Source of the DNA: a virus
Direction: 5' to 3' (one strand)
Length of the DNA stretch: 64,000 bases
IMG/VR virus record: IMGVR_UViG_3300021602_000007
Coordinates: 1 to 64,000 of that record
A program made the position numbers and the translations under genes. The notes under the pieces were generated by a model, which searched no databases, was not told where the DNA came from, and saw only the letters and a list, made by a program, of their open reading frames with translations. Positions 1 to 10,500 of the stretch are shown here, piece by piece (the stretch's first letter is position 1; the number at the start of each line of letters is the position of its first letter).

Positions 1-307
1 TTAATACCAGATGTACCAGTAGTTCCTGATGTACCTGTTGTACCAGAAGTACCAGTAGTTCCTGATGTACCAGTTGTTCCTGATGTACCTGTTGTTCCAG
101 ATGTACCAGTAGTTCCTGATGTACCATTAACGCCTGATGTACCATTCACACCTGATGTACCAGTAGTTCCAGAGGTTCCGTTAATACCAGATGTACCAGT
201 AGTTCCTGATGTACCTGTTGTACCAGAAGTACCAGTAGTTCCTGATGTACCAGTTGTTCCTGATGTACCTGTTGTTCCAGATGTACCAGTAGTTCCTGAT
301 GTACCAT
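1..307. repeat. 180-bp tandem duplication inside collagen-like gene
   Basis: Positions 1-127 and 181-307 are identical base for base, so the period is 180 bp (60 codons, in frame). Within each copy there is a shorter 9 to 18-bp periodicity from the Gly-X-Y codons. The perfect identity points to a recent duplication or to ongoing slippage or recombination; the array may continue left of the window. Confidence 0.9.
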
Positions 308-833
308 CAACTCCTGGAGCACCACCAATATTTACAGCCCAGGATGTATACATTCCTGATCCTGTAGTGTAAGTGATATTAGTTGACATAGCACCTGTGA
401 GGGGATCATATGATAATACAGTGCCTTGCATTGAATTACCGCCATTCACTATTACAACTGGTTGTCCTATTGAATATGCTAATCCTAGTCCTACACTAAA
501 ATTTTTAATTCCTGTTCCTATTGTAAGAACATTGCTTGATGTAGTTTTATATTTATCTCCTGTATATCCAGAAGTTCCAGATGTACCTGTTGTACCGCTT
601 GTTCCTGATGTTCCTGAATAACCAGACGTACCTCTAGTACCACTGGTTCCAGAAGAACCAGACGTACCAGCAGATCCACCACCAGCAACTATATAAGCAT
701 TCAATTTCTCAATGACAATTTCTAAATTATCATTGGTATTTATTCCTGTATATATTAAATTAGGACCTTCGTAAAATACGCAGGTGGCACTTAGTATAAC
801 TGGACAAGGGGTAGCAGTACAACGTACATCCAT
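1..833 (-). CDS. collagen-like fibre protein, C-terminal end outside window
   Basis: The reading frame opens with ATG at 833 and stays open to the left edge, so only the first 277 codons are seen. The protein starts MDVRCTATPCPV, then has a module of the form VFYEGPNL-x3-GINTNDNL followed by an amphipathic helix. It then runs into Gly-X-Y repeats, mostly GTSGTT and GTSGIN, interrupted by about 75 residues of non-repetitive sequence (positions about 570-320). Such collagen-like triple-helix fibres usually trimerise and project from a virion. The same N-terminal module is found in the genes at 41958 and 42312, which suggests it attaches the fibre to the capsid or tail. It is the last visible gene of the minus-strand virion module. 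Function as a fibre is inferred from composition; the receptor is unknown. Confidence 0.85.
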   Translation of the reverse strand, partial: MDVRCTATPCPVILSATCVFYEGPNLIYTGINTNDNLEIVIEKLNAYIVAGGGSAGTSGSSGTSGTRGTSGYSGTSGTSGTTGTSGTSGYTGDKYKTTSSNVLTIGTGIKNFSVGLGLAYSIGQPVVIVNGGNSMQGTVLSYDPLTGAMSTNITYTTGSGMYTSWAVNIGGAPGVDGTSGTTGTSGTTGTSGTTGTSGTTGTSGTTGTSGTTGTSGINGTSGTTGTSGVNGTSGVNGTSGTTGTSGTTGTSGTTGTSGTTGTSGTTGTSGTTGTSGI

Positions 834-858
834 CTCTTTTATATTATTATGTAGTGTG

Positions 859-866
859 CAAAATTA
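859..866 (-). promoter_or_regulatory. possible -7 element before collagen-like gene
   Basis: On the minus strand this reads TAATTTTG, matching the Bacteroidota -7 consensus TAnnTTTG, 26 bp before the ATG at 833 and just after the stop of the 2233-residue gene. No TTG is seen 19-20 bp upstream, so it is a half match only. Confidence 0.3.
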
Positions 867-871
867 ATTAA

Positions 872-3800
872 TTATTGTTGCATTCTTGATTGTGGACTAA
901 CTCGTATTCCCAGATTTCTTGCAGCTTCTGGATATATAAAAGGTAATATGTCTGAATCAAATTGAGCAGCTCCAGGAATTATATTTAAAAAGTATTTTAG
1001 TGGATATGATTTATCTACCATATCTTGATCACCTATTACCTCACCAAAAATTTCTTTGCTTGTACTTGAAATAATTTTCTCAATTTTTACAAGAAGCCCT
1101 AGTGCTGGAATAATAGATCCTCTAGTAATAGCATCTGCAGATCTAGGGTCATAATAGAAGCTTACCTCATCAGTCACTTTATTTAGTGCTTTTGCGAGTT
1201 GCTTATACCTATTTTTCTTTAATTCATCATCATCGTCAGGAGCAGCAATCTTTGCAGCGATTACCATAGTTAGAAGTCCAAGTAATAATCCAATTTCTTT
1301 AAACTGGTCACTAACTTGTTTTCTCATAAGATCATGAAACTCTTCTCTTGAAATTTCAAGAACTTGACCTGTCTTCTTAAAGTATTCATCTTGTTTTGCC
1401 TCTAATAACTCATCTAACACCTTGAGTCCTTCATCAGTTCCTAAATAAATATCTCTTAGTCCTTTTACATTTAATAGTCCTAAATGAGCCCATGTTTTTA
1501 AGAATGCTCTAGTTCTACCATATTCCCATTCGCCTAACTCAATATTTTTATTTATATCTATTGCACGAACGGAAACTAATTTAGGTATCCATGTCTTAAA
1601 CATCATAAATGAGCTAAGAATTGAGTCTCTTCTAAATCCAGCCTTATTAGCTGAGTTCATCTGACCATTTAATCCTCTACCATATTCAATCACTTTGACA
1701 CGATACTTAGCTAGTTCTTCTTCACTAACACCAGGAATAGATAGTTCATCATCTTTTATTTCAGCAATTTTAGAAAGAGAGGAAGATTCCTTTAATTTCT
1801 CTACCCTACTCTCAAATGAATTTTCTAAAGCTTTCCTCTCTTCATATGATATTCCTTTTTCCTTAGCTTTTCTATCTTGCTCTTTTAAGTATTGTCTAAT
1901 ATTAATAATCTCACCATCTATTACCATTGAGTTATCATTAAAACTCATAGCATTAGCAAACTGTAATTTTCTTTCAGGAAAGTAATTAGTAGCCATCATA
2001 ATATCATTGAATGACCATGTACTTAAATACTTAAGGAAAGATTGTTTTTTAGCTAATTTCCTTCTTTGTTCTAATGATATATCCTCATTTAATGGATGGA
2101 TAAAATCTAATAATAACTTATCCATTAATGTAAGTCCAATTCCTGTTGTAATTTTCCAATTGTTCCTTGTAAACTCTCTAAACCTGTACATATTTCCAGC
2201 ACTTAGGAATGACTGGAACTGACCACCAGCCCAGTTAGCTAAAGCAATTAATGGTTTCAAACCAACAGCTAATGCCCTAACTAATGTATCAGCATTTTTA
2301 ATTGCTTTCTTTACAGAAACAACATTTTTCTCTTTGTTCTCTTCATCCTTACTAAATTTAGCTACTGCCCCAGTAGCAAGAGTACTTCCTAATGAACTAA
2401 GGTCTTCACTTAAACCATATAGAAAATCATCTATTATAGTTCTTAGGATAAGGGCGTTTTTGTTATCTGTATCATTTTCTGTGGAAATGCCTTCAGTATA
2501 TATAACATATCCATTATCATCTAATGCGAGGTTTTTCTTTGCTTTTTCTACAGCATCTAATGTAAGAAGTACATCTTCCATTGCTCTAGCATTTTCAAAC
2601 TCTAGTAATGATTTAATAAATAATGTTCCTACTTTATTAAGATCTGTAGATAGTTGATTAACTGCTTTATTTGTTCTTATAAAGTGTTTAGGTATTTCCC
2701 TTTTTACTTTACCTGTTTCAGGATCAATTTTAGAATAGGATTGTTCTTCTTCTGCCTTCACTGTATACATATCTTTCCAGAAAGATTCCTTTACCTGGGC
2801 CAATACATCATCAGTGCTTTTAAATTTTTCTAATATACTAGCTTCTATTAATGGGAAGAATGATAAGCCTGTTCCTCTACCAAGATATCCTGTCCCTTTA
2901 GCTCTTTTGTTTAATTCTGTAAAGAACTCCCATGCAGCTAAAGCAGCTTCACTCTTACGCATTTCTTGATATTCTTTAGAGTAGTGACCTTCTTCTTTTA
3001 AGACTTGTTTAAATATGTTTCTAAAATGGTATTCATTATACCCAGTAAAGTTATTGCTAGTTATATCTACTTTATTCCTAAACTCTTGTTTTTTAAACTT
3101 TCTTATATTCTCATCTTCACGTTGATCATTAGAATATGAAGTGCTATCAAAAACTTTATTTGTTTCAGTAATTAGTTCTTCTGCTAGCTTCTTATATTGA
3201 GTAACATCCATATTATCTAAGAAGAACTGTTTATCTTTTGACTCTCTGGCATCTTTAACTTCTTCTAAATATTCATCACTAAGTTTTCTTATAAGAGATA
3301 ACTTTCCATTACGTACATTACCAATTAAGTCAAATGCTTTTTTTCCTCTAGCACTAGCCTCTTTTTCTAATGGCAATAATATCTTTTCAAATCTTTTTAT
3401 CTCTTTAGCAATTTTCCTAGATGTAGCACTTGTTGCAACCAAAATCATATTAGTAGCAAGCTTTACAATTTTAGCTCCTAATTTTGTTCCTTCTAAAAAT
3501 GTTTTAGCCATTCCTCCCACTGCAACTTCAGCTTCTACAACTGACATTTTACTTTGTTCAGTGGTAATTTTCCGTTTAAGTGTCCAATGTACAACAATCT
3601 CTCCCTGGATTTCTTTTACCCTATTGAGCATACGTTGTATTTCAGCGGAGTTATGTTCTAGATTTTTTAATAATTTCTGTTGTTCTGCATCAAGTCCTTC
3701 TTTAGGAAATTGAGAAAGGAATATAGTATCTAATGCTGTAAATTTTTCAGCACCTACTTGGTATCCTAGTAACTGTCTTAGTTGATCATTTAATTCAGCC

Positions 3801-6800
3801 TCACTTAATGTTGATAAATCAATTTTGTTAATAGCATCAAAAGAAGCATTTGCATTATTTATAAATGTAGTTCCAACATTAAGCAAAGGTTTGAAATCTA
3901 GTTTTAAATGTAGAAGTCTTATAGCTTTACCTAACTCTGCAATTTGTTGAAGTTTTTCCTCTCTCCCAGCTCCAGAAACACGCTTCTTATATAATTTTTC
4001 TAACTGATGTCTTAATGCCTCAAGTAGTTTATCTACTGCTACATTACCTGTAGACTCTGCAATACTAGGTACAGGAAGTAAATATAAATTTGTTTCTTGT
4101 AATACATCTAATTTACCTATCTCTACAGAAGTGGCAACCAAATCACTCTTCCTATCTCCAGGTACAGAATACTCATAGTTAGTTATAAATGGAACCATTC
4201 TAGCTTTTCTTAATTGCTCTGGTTTTAATCCATAATTATACAGCATCTTTGTGTACTCTCCCATTTGAGGTTTCCACTCTATTTGCTTATACCAAGGAAT
4301 GTCCTCATCTTTAGTTTTATCTATACTAGTAAATTTCCAGTCTAGCACATCCACTTTAATTCCTGTTTTAGGATCTGGTTCAATTGCCATAAAGTCAATA
4401 GTGGAACCTAACATTCCTTTTACTTTTGTATTGATCACCATTCTTTCTATAAGAAAACGTGTATCTGGGTGATATGAATTTATAAGTGCAGTGGCAAAAT
4501 CCATTATTGATTTCTCTGTAATAGGATCAAAGTCAGACCTAATTTTGGTTTTTAAAGGAATAGCCCTTCTATATCCATTTTCATCTAACAGACATTTTTT
4601 AATAAAGTCTTCTAAGAACTTATGTCCTTTAGATCCCCAAGTCTTTTTCATATCGTCAACAAGCTTCTGGGCATCAGTTCTATTGAACTTCTTCTTACCA
4701 AACTCTTTAACTTTCTGTGTTACAGATTTTGCTACTCTTCCTAAGTCAAATGTATAGTGACGATCATCTTCATTCTGATCAAGTAACTTCATTCTATCAG
4801 AATAACTTACAACAGTGTTATAAAAATTATCCACTGCATCATTTGCCACACGTTGAAAGTATATATCCCCCTCATTAAATATATCAGAAGTTGAAACTAG
4901 TCTCCCTTCTTGTCTATTTATTTCATTTTCATTAGGAGTGAATCTATTATAATCCCATATATCTTTATATCTAGCATAATTTAATTTAGCTTTAAATGTA
5001 TCTTTCCAGTTCGCTAATTGAATCTTTTCACCATCCTTAGAGACAAATGTAAAAGGAGTATTAATATCTCCAGCTGAAGGAGTATTATAACTAAAGAAGT
5101 CAATTACTTTTCCCCTCACTCCAGTTTCAACTTCTTTACTTTTATTTTTTTCATCTCTTTCAAGTCTGTATGTACCAACAACTTCACCTTTATTATTTAC
5201 TATATCATAGCTCTTAATAATGATTTTACCATTATAGTTAGTTGCTTCATAATTTAAAACTTTATATCCAGTAGGAGCTATTAAATAACTATCAGTAACA
5301 TATCCATCACCATAGATATCCCTCACTCTTATTGCATCAGGATATGCATCTAGGAATTTCTCTTCTGTTTCTTTTCTAGTAAATGGAGATACCCAATCAA
5401 TATCATGTAACGGATTCTCATCAGGTCTAAGAATAGTTCCCTGTTCAGAAAGAGCTGTAGAACCTGTTAATATAAATCCATATTTACTAAGTTTGTATAC
5501 AATAGATTTACCAAAAGAGTCTTTTGATAAGGCCATTTCCATTGATACAGAAGATACTGGCTTTCCTTCTGCTCCAGGTTTAAAAGGACTTACAGTAATT
5601 AAATCTCTATTATTTGCTAAGATTCCATCTACTATTGTTGCTATATTTTTATTAATCTTATCAACAGCCTCCCTATTAGTTTTAAATGTTGCAAAGAACT
5701 CTTTTATAATATCTTTAATTTTATCTAATAAGGATTTACTAATTTGTACATTAACTCGTTCAGTTAATTCATCAGCAATTAAATTACCAATTCTTTCAAA
5801 ATATTCATCCTTATCCAAATCTTTATAATTATCTGAACTAGTATAATCACGTTTAGATAAATATTCAGAAACATTTTCTTTGGAATCATTTAAATCACTA
5901 AACTCATCTGAAATATATCCATTAACTTCAACTATGTTTCCTTTAGTTTCATATGGAGTGATGTATCTAGCTACATATTCTTCATCGGTGATATTATATG
6001 GATTAGTAGTTCTTCTAGAAATACCTTCTATTATACTCTCTTTGTTTGATTCTCCAGGAATATAATATTTTGAATAATTAAATCCTAACTGTTGTAATTT
6101 AGGGGAGCTAATAGGACTTAATATAATATGTGTTTCTTTTACTTCTTTAATTAATTTTACTAATTCTTCTGCAACTTTCTCATCCTTTCCAACTAATAGG
6201 GATGCATCATTTGTATCAAGTACTTTACCAGTGATGTTCTTAACTGCTTTTGCAATAAGATCATCCATGTCAACAAACTTATTAGGATTTATTTTTGAAA
6301 GTTCTGTCTTACCTAATCCAGGAGCAACATAATAAATTGCACTAGTTTCAGTTTTTAATGCCTTATCTTCTTTTGCATATTGTACCACTGCATTTTTTAT
6401 AAGTGCATTATATTGCATCATATATGCAATAAACTTTCCAGCAATAGGTGGGAGATTTTTCTTATCTTTTGTGTAGGCAATCTTTGATAATAAATCTGCA
6501 AACCCTACTTCATCTATTCCTAACTTATCTTTTATCTCATTAATATCTTTAACTTGTATACCAAAGTTACTTAGATATTTTTCTAAGATTTTAGAAGCAT
6601 CACTACTTGATTCATATGCAAATTTTAAATATGTCTTATCATCTATTCTTTCGTATTTAGCTCCTACATTACCTTCAATAACTTGCTTAGCAACTTTATT
6701 AAATGATTCAAGAAGATCAACATCTGATTTTCTATACACACTTCTTATATAATCAAGAATAGTATCCCACCAGCTTTTAACTTGTTCACGAGTAGCTTCT

Positions 6801-7573
6801 TGCATTAGTTCAGGAAATTCTGTACTTCCTTCAGACTGATTAATTATGAGCTCTGAGATTAGCTTATCTACAGCTTCTTTTTTAATCTTACGAATATCTG
6901 GTTTACCATTAGCTAGTTGATAGTTCTTATCATTCTTATATGCTTCTAATGTTATACCATAGATTTTAAACTTCTCTATTTTACTTATAAGATCTGTGAT
7001 AAGCTTTGGATTTGTTTGCTCTAGAATAGCTGTAGCAATGTGTACCATCTCCTCTGTAAGTGCAGCATCTTCCATATTATTTGCCACTGCTATAACTCCT
7101 TTAACAAGATCTGCAACACCATTAATACCTTTAGTATTAAGTTTTGTTTTCTTAGCATAATCTACAAGAGCCTGGATACTAATACCCATTTTTTCAGCAG
7201 CCTTTTTTACTTTCTCAAGGGTTTCAGCAGAAGCTTTTGATGCTGCCATTTCCTCTTTTTGAAACAAGTAATCATCTTCAAAATCTTCTTCCATGCGATC
7301 AGCATCTTCTTGCTGTACAGCAGCTGCTTCTATCCTTTCAAGATTAGTAAAATGTGCATGATATTTATCAACTAATTCAGAAGGAACATCAACTCTCACT
7401 GTATTGACATAATCATTCTCTCCTTCATGGACAGACACTACATCAAAATTATAAGACTTATTAATATTCTTAGCCTCTTGTTGAGCAAATTTCCAATTAG
7501 CAGTTTTTAAAATCTCAGCTTTTTTACCAATCTCTTTTTCAAGATTATGTCTTATTTCAATCTTACATGCCAT
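872..7573 (-). CDS. giant multidomain virion (cargo) protein, 2233 aa
   Basis: One of three large proteins at the end of the structural module, a position that in crAss-like phages belongs to cargo proteins packed in the tail and ejected with the DNA. Visible parts: a P-loop-like APGLGKTEL near residue 415; a nucleotidyltransferase-like signature TGSTAL near 701 followed by HDIDW near 725; a PD-(D/E)XK nuclease-like pair, STIDFMAIEPD near 1058 and VLDWKF near 1076; long charged helical stretches; and a hydrophobic segment (LLLGLLTMVIAAKIA) near 2100. The gene begins three bases after the stop of the 4711-residue gene, so the two are surely co-transcribed. The enzymatic assignments rest on motifs only; the placement as cargo is by gene order. 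Confidence 0.75.
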   Translation of the reverse strand: MACKIEIRHNLEKEIGKKAEILKTANWKFAQQEAKNINKSYNFDVVSVHEGENDYVNTVRVDVPSELVDKYHAHFTNLERIEAAAVQQEDADRMEEDFEDDYLFQKEEMAASKASAETLEKVKKAAEKMGISIQALVDYAKKTKLNTKGINGVADLVKGVIAVANNMEDAALTEEMVHIATAILEQTNPKLITDLISKIEKFKIYGITLEAYKNDKNYQLANGKPDIRKIKKEAVDKLISELIINQSEGSTEFPELMQEATREQVKSWWDTILDYIRSVYRKSDVDLLESFNKVAKQVIEGNVGAKYERIDDKTYLKFAYESSSDASKILEKYLSNFGIQVKDINEIKDKLGIDEVGFADLLSKIAYTKDKKNLPPIAGKFIAYMMQYNALIKNAVVQYAKEDKALKTETSAIYYVAPGLGKTELSKINPNKFVDMDDLIAKAVKNITGKVLDTNDASLLVGKDEKVAEELVKLIKEVKETHIILSPISSPKLQQLGFNYSKYYIPGESNKESIIEGISRRTTNPYNITDEEYVARYITPYETKGNIVEVNGYISDEFSDLNDSKENVSEYLSKRDYTSSDNYKDLDKDEYFERIGNLIADELTERVNVQISKSLLDKIKDIIKEFFATFKTNREAVDKINKNIATIVDGILANNRDLITVSPFKPGAEGKPVSSVSMEMALSKDSFGKSIVYKLSKYGFILTGSTALSEQGTILRPDENPLHDIDWVSPFTRKETEEKFLDAYPDAIRVRDIYGDGYVTDSYLIAPTGYKVLNYEATNYNGKIIIKSYDIVNNKGEVVGTYRLERDEKNKSKEVETGVRGKVIDFFSYNTPSAGDINTPFTFVSKDGEKIQLANWKDTFKAKLNYARYKDIWDYNRFTPNENEINRQEGRLVSTSDIFNEGDIYFQRVANDAVDNFYNTVVSYSDRMKLLDQNEDDRHYTFDLGRVAKSVTQKVKEFGKKKFNRTDAQKLVDDMKKTWGSKGHKFLEDFIKKCLLDENGYRRAIPLKTKIRSDFDPITEKSIMDFATALINSYHPDTRFLIERMVINTKVKGMLGSTIDFMAIEPDPKTGIKVDVLDWKFTSIDKTKDEDIPWYKQIEWKPQMGEYTKMLYNYGLKPEQLRKARMVPFITNYEYSVPGDRKSDLVATSVEIGKLDVLQETNLYLLPVPSIAESTGNVAVDKLLEALRHQLEKLYKKRVSGAGREEKLQQIAELGKAIRLLHLKLDFKPLLNVGTTFINNANASFDAINKIDLSTLSEAELNDQLRQLLGYQVGAEKFTALDTIFLSQFPKEGLDAEQQKLLKNLEHNSAEIQRMLNRVKEIQGEIVVHWTLKRKITTEQSKMSVVEAEVAVGGMAKTFLEGTKLGAKIVKLATNMILVATSATSRKIAKEIKRFEKILLPLEKEASARGKKAFDLIGNVRNGKLSLIRKLSDEYLEEVKDARESKDKQFFLDNMDVTQYKKLAEELITETNKVFDSTSYSNDQREDENIRKFKKQEFRNKVDITSNNFTGYNEYHFRNIFKQVLKEEGHYSKEYQEMRKSEAALAAWEFFTELNKRAKGTGYLGRGTGLSFFPLIEASILEKFKSTDDVLAQVKESFWKDMYTVKAEEEQSYSKIDPETGKVKREIPKHFIRTNKAVNQLSTDLNKVGTLFIKSLLEFENARAMEDVLLTLDAVEKAKKNLALDDNGYVIYTEGISTENDTDNKNALILRTIIDDFLYGLSEDLSSLGSTLATGAVAKFSKDEENKEKNVVSVKKAIKNADTLVRALAVGLKPLIALANWAGGQFQSFLSAGNMYRFREFTRNNWKITTGIGLTLMDKLLLDFIHPLNEDISLEQRRKLAKKQSFLKYLSTWSFNDIMMATNYFPERKLQFANAMSFNDNSMVIDGEIINIRQYLKEQDRKAKEKGISYEERKALENSFESRVEKLKESSSLSKIAEIKDDELSIPGVSEEELAKYRVKVIEYGRGLNGQMNSANKAGFRRDSILSSFMMFKTWIPKLVSVRAIDINKNIELGEWEYGRTRAFLKTWAHLGLLNVKGLRDIYLGTDEGLKVLDELLEAKQDEYFKKTGQVLEISREEFHDLMRKQVSDQFKEIGLLLGLLTMVIAAKIAAPDDDDELKKNRYKQLAKALNKVTDEVSFYYDPRSADAITRGSIIPALGLLVKIEKIISSTSKEIFGEVIGDQDMVDKSYPLKYFLNIIPGAAQFDSDILPFIYPEAARNLGIRVSPQSRMQQ

Positions 7574-7576
7574 ATA

Positions 7577-10500
7577 TTATCCTCCACAGTTTTCATTAGG
7601 TCTTTTTGTTTCGGGAAATCCTTTAGGAGCGTTTCTAGATTCTGTTCCAAGAGTTTCTCCTGTAGTTTGTGAGTAGTCTTCTAGCAATTCACCCTTTGTT
7701 ATAAAATAATCATCTGATGCATACTTCTCATTTTTATCTACTTGTTCAACACCAACAACTTCTAAAATATCAGCATCTTCTACTTCTTTAACTTTATCAT
7801 AATCATTATCAAGAACAGAAGCTTGAATTTTATCATAGAACTCATTTGCTCTATAAGAATCTCCCCAAGCATTAATAGCTTTATATAAATATTTTTTATA
7901 TATTTTTACTTCTCCTGTTGTCTTATCTTCAGATTCAGAATATTCTATGAAAGGTTTTCTAATTCCTTTAGCATCAAAGTAATACACCTTCTTCATTAAC
8001 ACCTTATGTACATGAGACTTATCTCCAATTTTTCTTCTTTGGATACGTGTAGCATTACCTATAGAAGATTCCCATTGATATGTCATGAAGTCAGATTTTC
8101 CTTCTTGAGAATAAACACTAATATTTACCACCTTAGGAATAGTTCCTTTATCTTGTGCAGATTTTAATCTTTCATCAAGAAATGCTATGTCTGGATTATA
8201 ATAAGGATCACCCCATGAGCGTTTACTTTCAAGAAGTTTTGCTCTTTTGAATGCTACAACATTTGAATCATTTGCATTAGTTCTTTCAAATACATTTAGG
8301 TTGTAAAAGTCATCTAAGTTAGGTATATTTTCTAATACAGACAACACATCATTGTATTCTTCTCTAAAATCTTCATAAGGAAGAAGTGTAGTGAATGCAA
8401 TAGGGGAGTTAGTTAATCCTGATTGAATCATTGAAAGACTAACTAATTTTCTATAGAGATCTTTATTCTCACTAATCAGTACTTGTTTTAATTCTTCAAA
8501 GCCACTGATTATTAAATTCTGATCATAGATTTTGTTATCTCTTCCTGTTAATTCTAAGTTATTAACCTTTCCTTTTTTGTATCCTGGATATGCATATTGT
8601 TCTATAGAATTAAGAATGATGTTATGGTATAATTCATGCTCTGGTTTTCCAGGTATACCCTTAGTTTCATTACCTAATATGCTATCTCTATATGCAATAA
8701 TTTGTTCAGCTGCACTTTTTTCATCTTCATTTCCTAGTAATATACTTGCTATTTTAGAGTTTAACCCTTCTGGTTTAGTTTGTACAGCCCAATCAAAGAG
8801 TGTATTAACTGCCTTCTGAGCAAGTTTTACAAATTCTCTATCATTAAGATCTACGTAAGGTGTTATAACTTGTTCCATTACATTCCTTACATTCGGTTTA
8901 TCTGATAGTAGTATCTCTGCAAAAGCATCTCTGAAATCATATATGAAATCTTTAAGCTTTCCAATGTATGACTTTTCTAATAGATTATCTACAGATGATA
9001 TAATAGTATTTTGTGCTCTCTCAAGTTGTAATCTTTTCTTAGTTATTAAATATGGATCATTGATAGTTGCTGTATCAAAGTTAGATCCTTGTGTTACTAA
9101 GAATAATTGTTCAGCCATCTTAGCATATTTCAAGAACTCTTTCAACATATACTGTTGTTGAGATTTTTGAAGATCTGTTAATTTATCACCTTCTTCTAAA
9201 TCAGTATTTGATTTATTATACTTTAACATTTTAAATAAATCACCATCAGAAGGAATTGAACTTACTGACACCTTACTCTTTGGTTTATATGATTCCAATG
9301 TATCATTAATCATATCCTCAATAAATAACCAAGAGTATCCTCTGTTTTCTACTGATTTTAAATAATCATTAATGATAGGTTGATTCATGAAATATCCAAT
9401 GGTCTTAATTGGTACACCAATCTTAGTTAAGAACAACCAAGTGGATGCAACATTAGGAGCAGCACCAATATCCATAACCCAGGCACCTGCAGCAATATCA
9501 ACATACCCATCAATAAACATTCCTATGATATCTGATATATATTCTCCAGCAGCATTTTTAATCATAGAAAGACTTGGCATAATCTTTCCACCGATCTTCA
9601 CTTTATTATATTCCTTGAAGTTAACATTAGGATCATTAGCAAATGTTATTGCTTTAGAATCACCTCCCAATATAGTTCTATCAACAGGATCTATACTATT
9701 ACTCCGTGACTTATCAGTGTTAACATATGTAAGACTACGTTGATTATTAGCATGATTAGTTTGTGCTGTAGCAGCAATACCAATTGCATACTTACCACTT
9801 ACAAATGCATATCTTAACTTAGACATGAATGTTCTGCTCATCATATTACCTACAGAAGAATAATCTACTTCAGGTATTCCCATCTCATCATTGATATCAA
9901 TAGAGAGTTGTTTTAATGACTCAGCAGAGTTAGGTTTAATTAAACTCTTAAAGTTTAATGGATGAGATATAAGGTTTTGTAATGACTGAATATATGCATT
10001 CTCTAAAGCCTTTATACTATTCTGTTGATACTCACTTTGAGTAGAAAACTTTTCTATTGGCATTAGATCTAGTACCCTTGCAAGCTCAGTGATATATTCA
10101 CTATCATAAAAGGCAGTTTCTTCACCTTTCATTTTAGAGAGTATAGGCTCTTTCATTATACTAGTAAGTTTAGCCACTCCTTCAATTGCTCCAGATTTAC
10201 TCTTTCTGAATTTAACTAATGCTTCTTTCTTTGCATTATTTATATACTCTTCATTAGCTCCTAGTATTCTAAGCTCTTGTTTATAATTAGAAATTAAATC
10301 ACCAAGAACAACATTTGTTTCATCACCAAACTCATTATCATCTAGCATATCTTCTGCCATAGCTAAATATTTTCTGATCTCTTCAGTACCTTGAATATTA
10401 TTTTTAGCCATGTAATCTCTTAGCATAAAGAATTCAGATTGTGGAGAATCTCCAAGTTTTCTAAATATCTTCTTTCCTAATTTAAATAATTTAGCTATCT

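Noticed and set aside
146-328. 60-residue frame rich in Val, His and Gln in the collagen-like gene
   Set aside because: It is the out-of-frame reading of the Gly-X-Y repeats.
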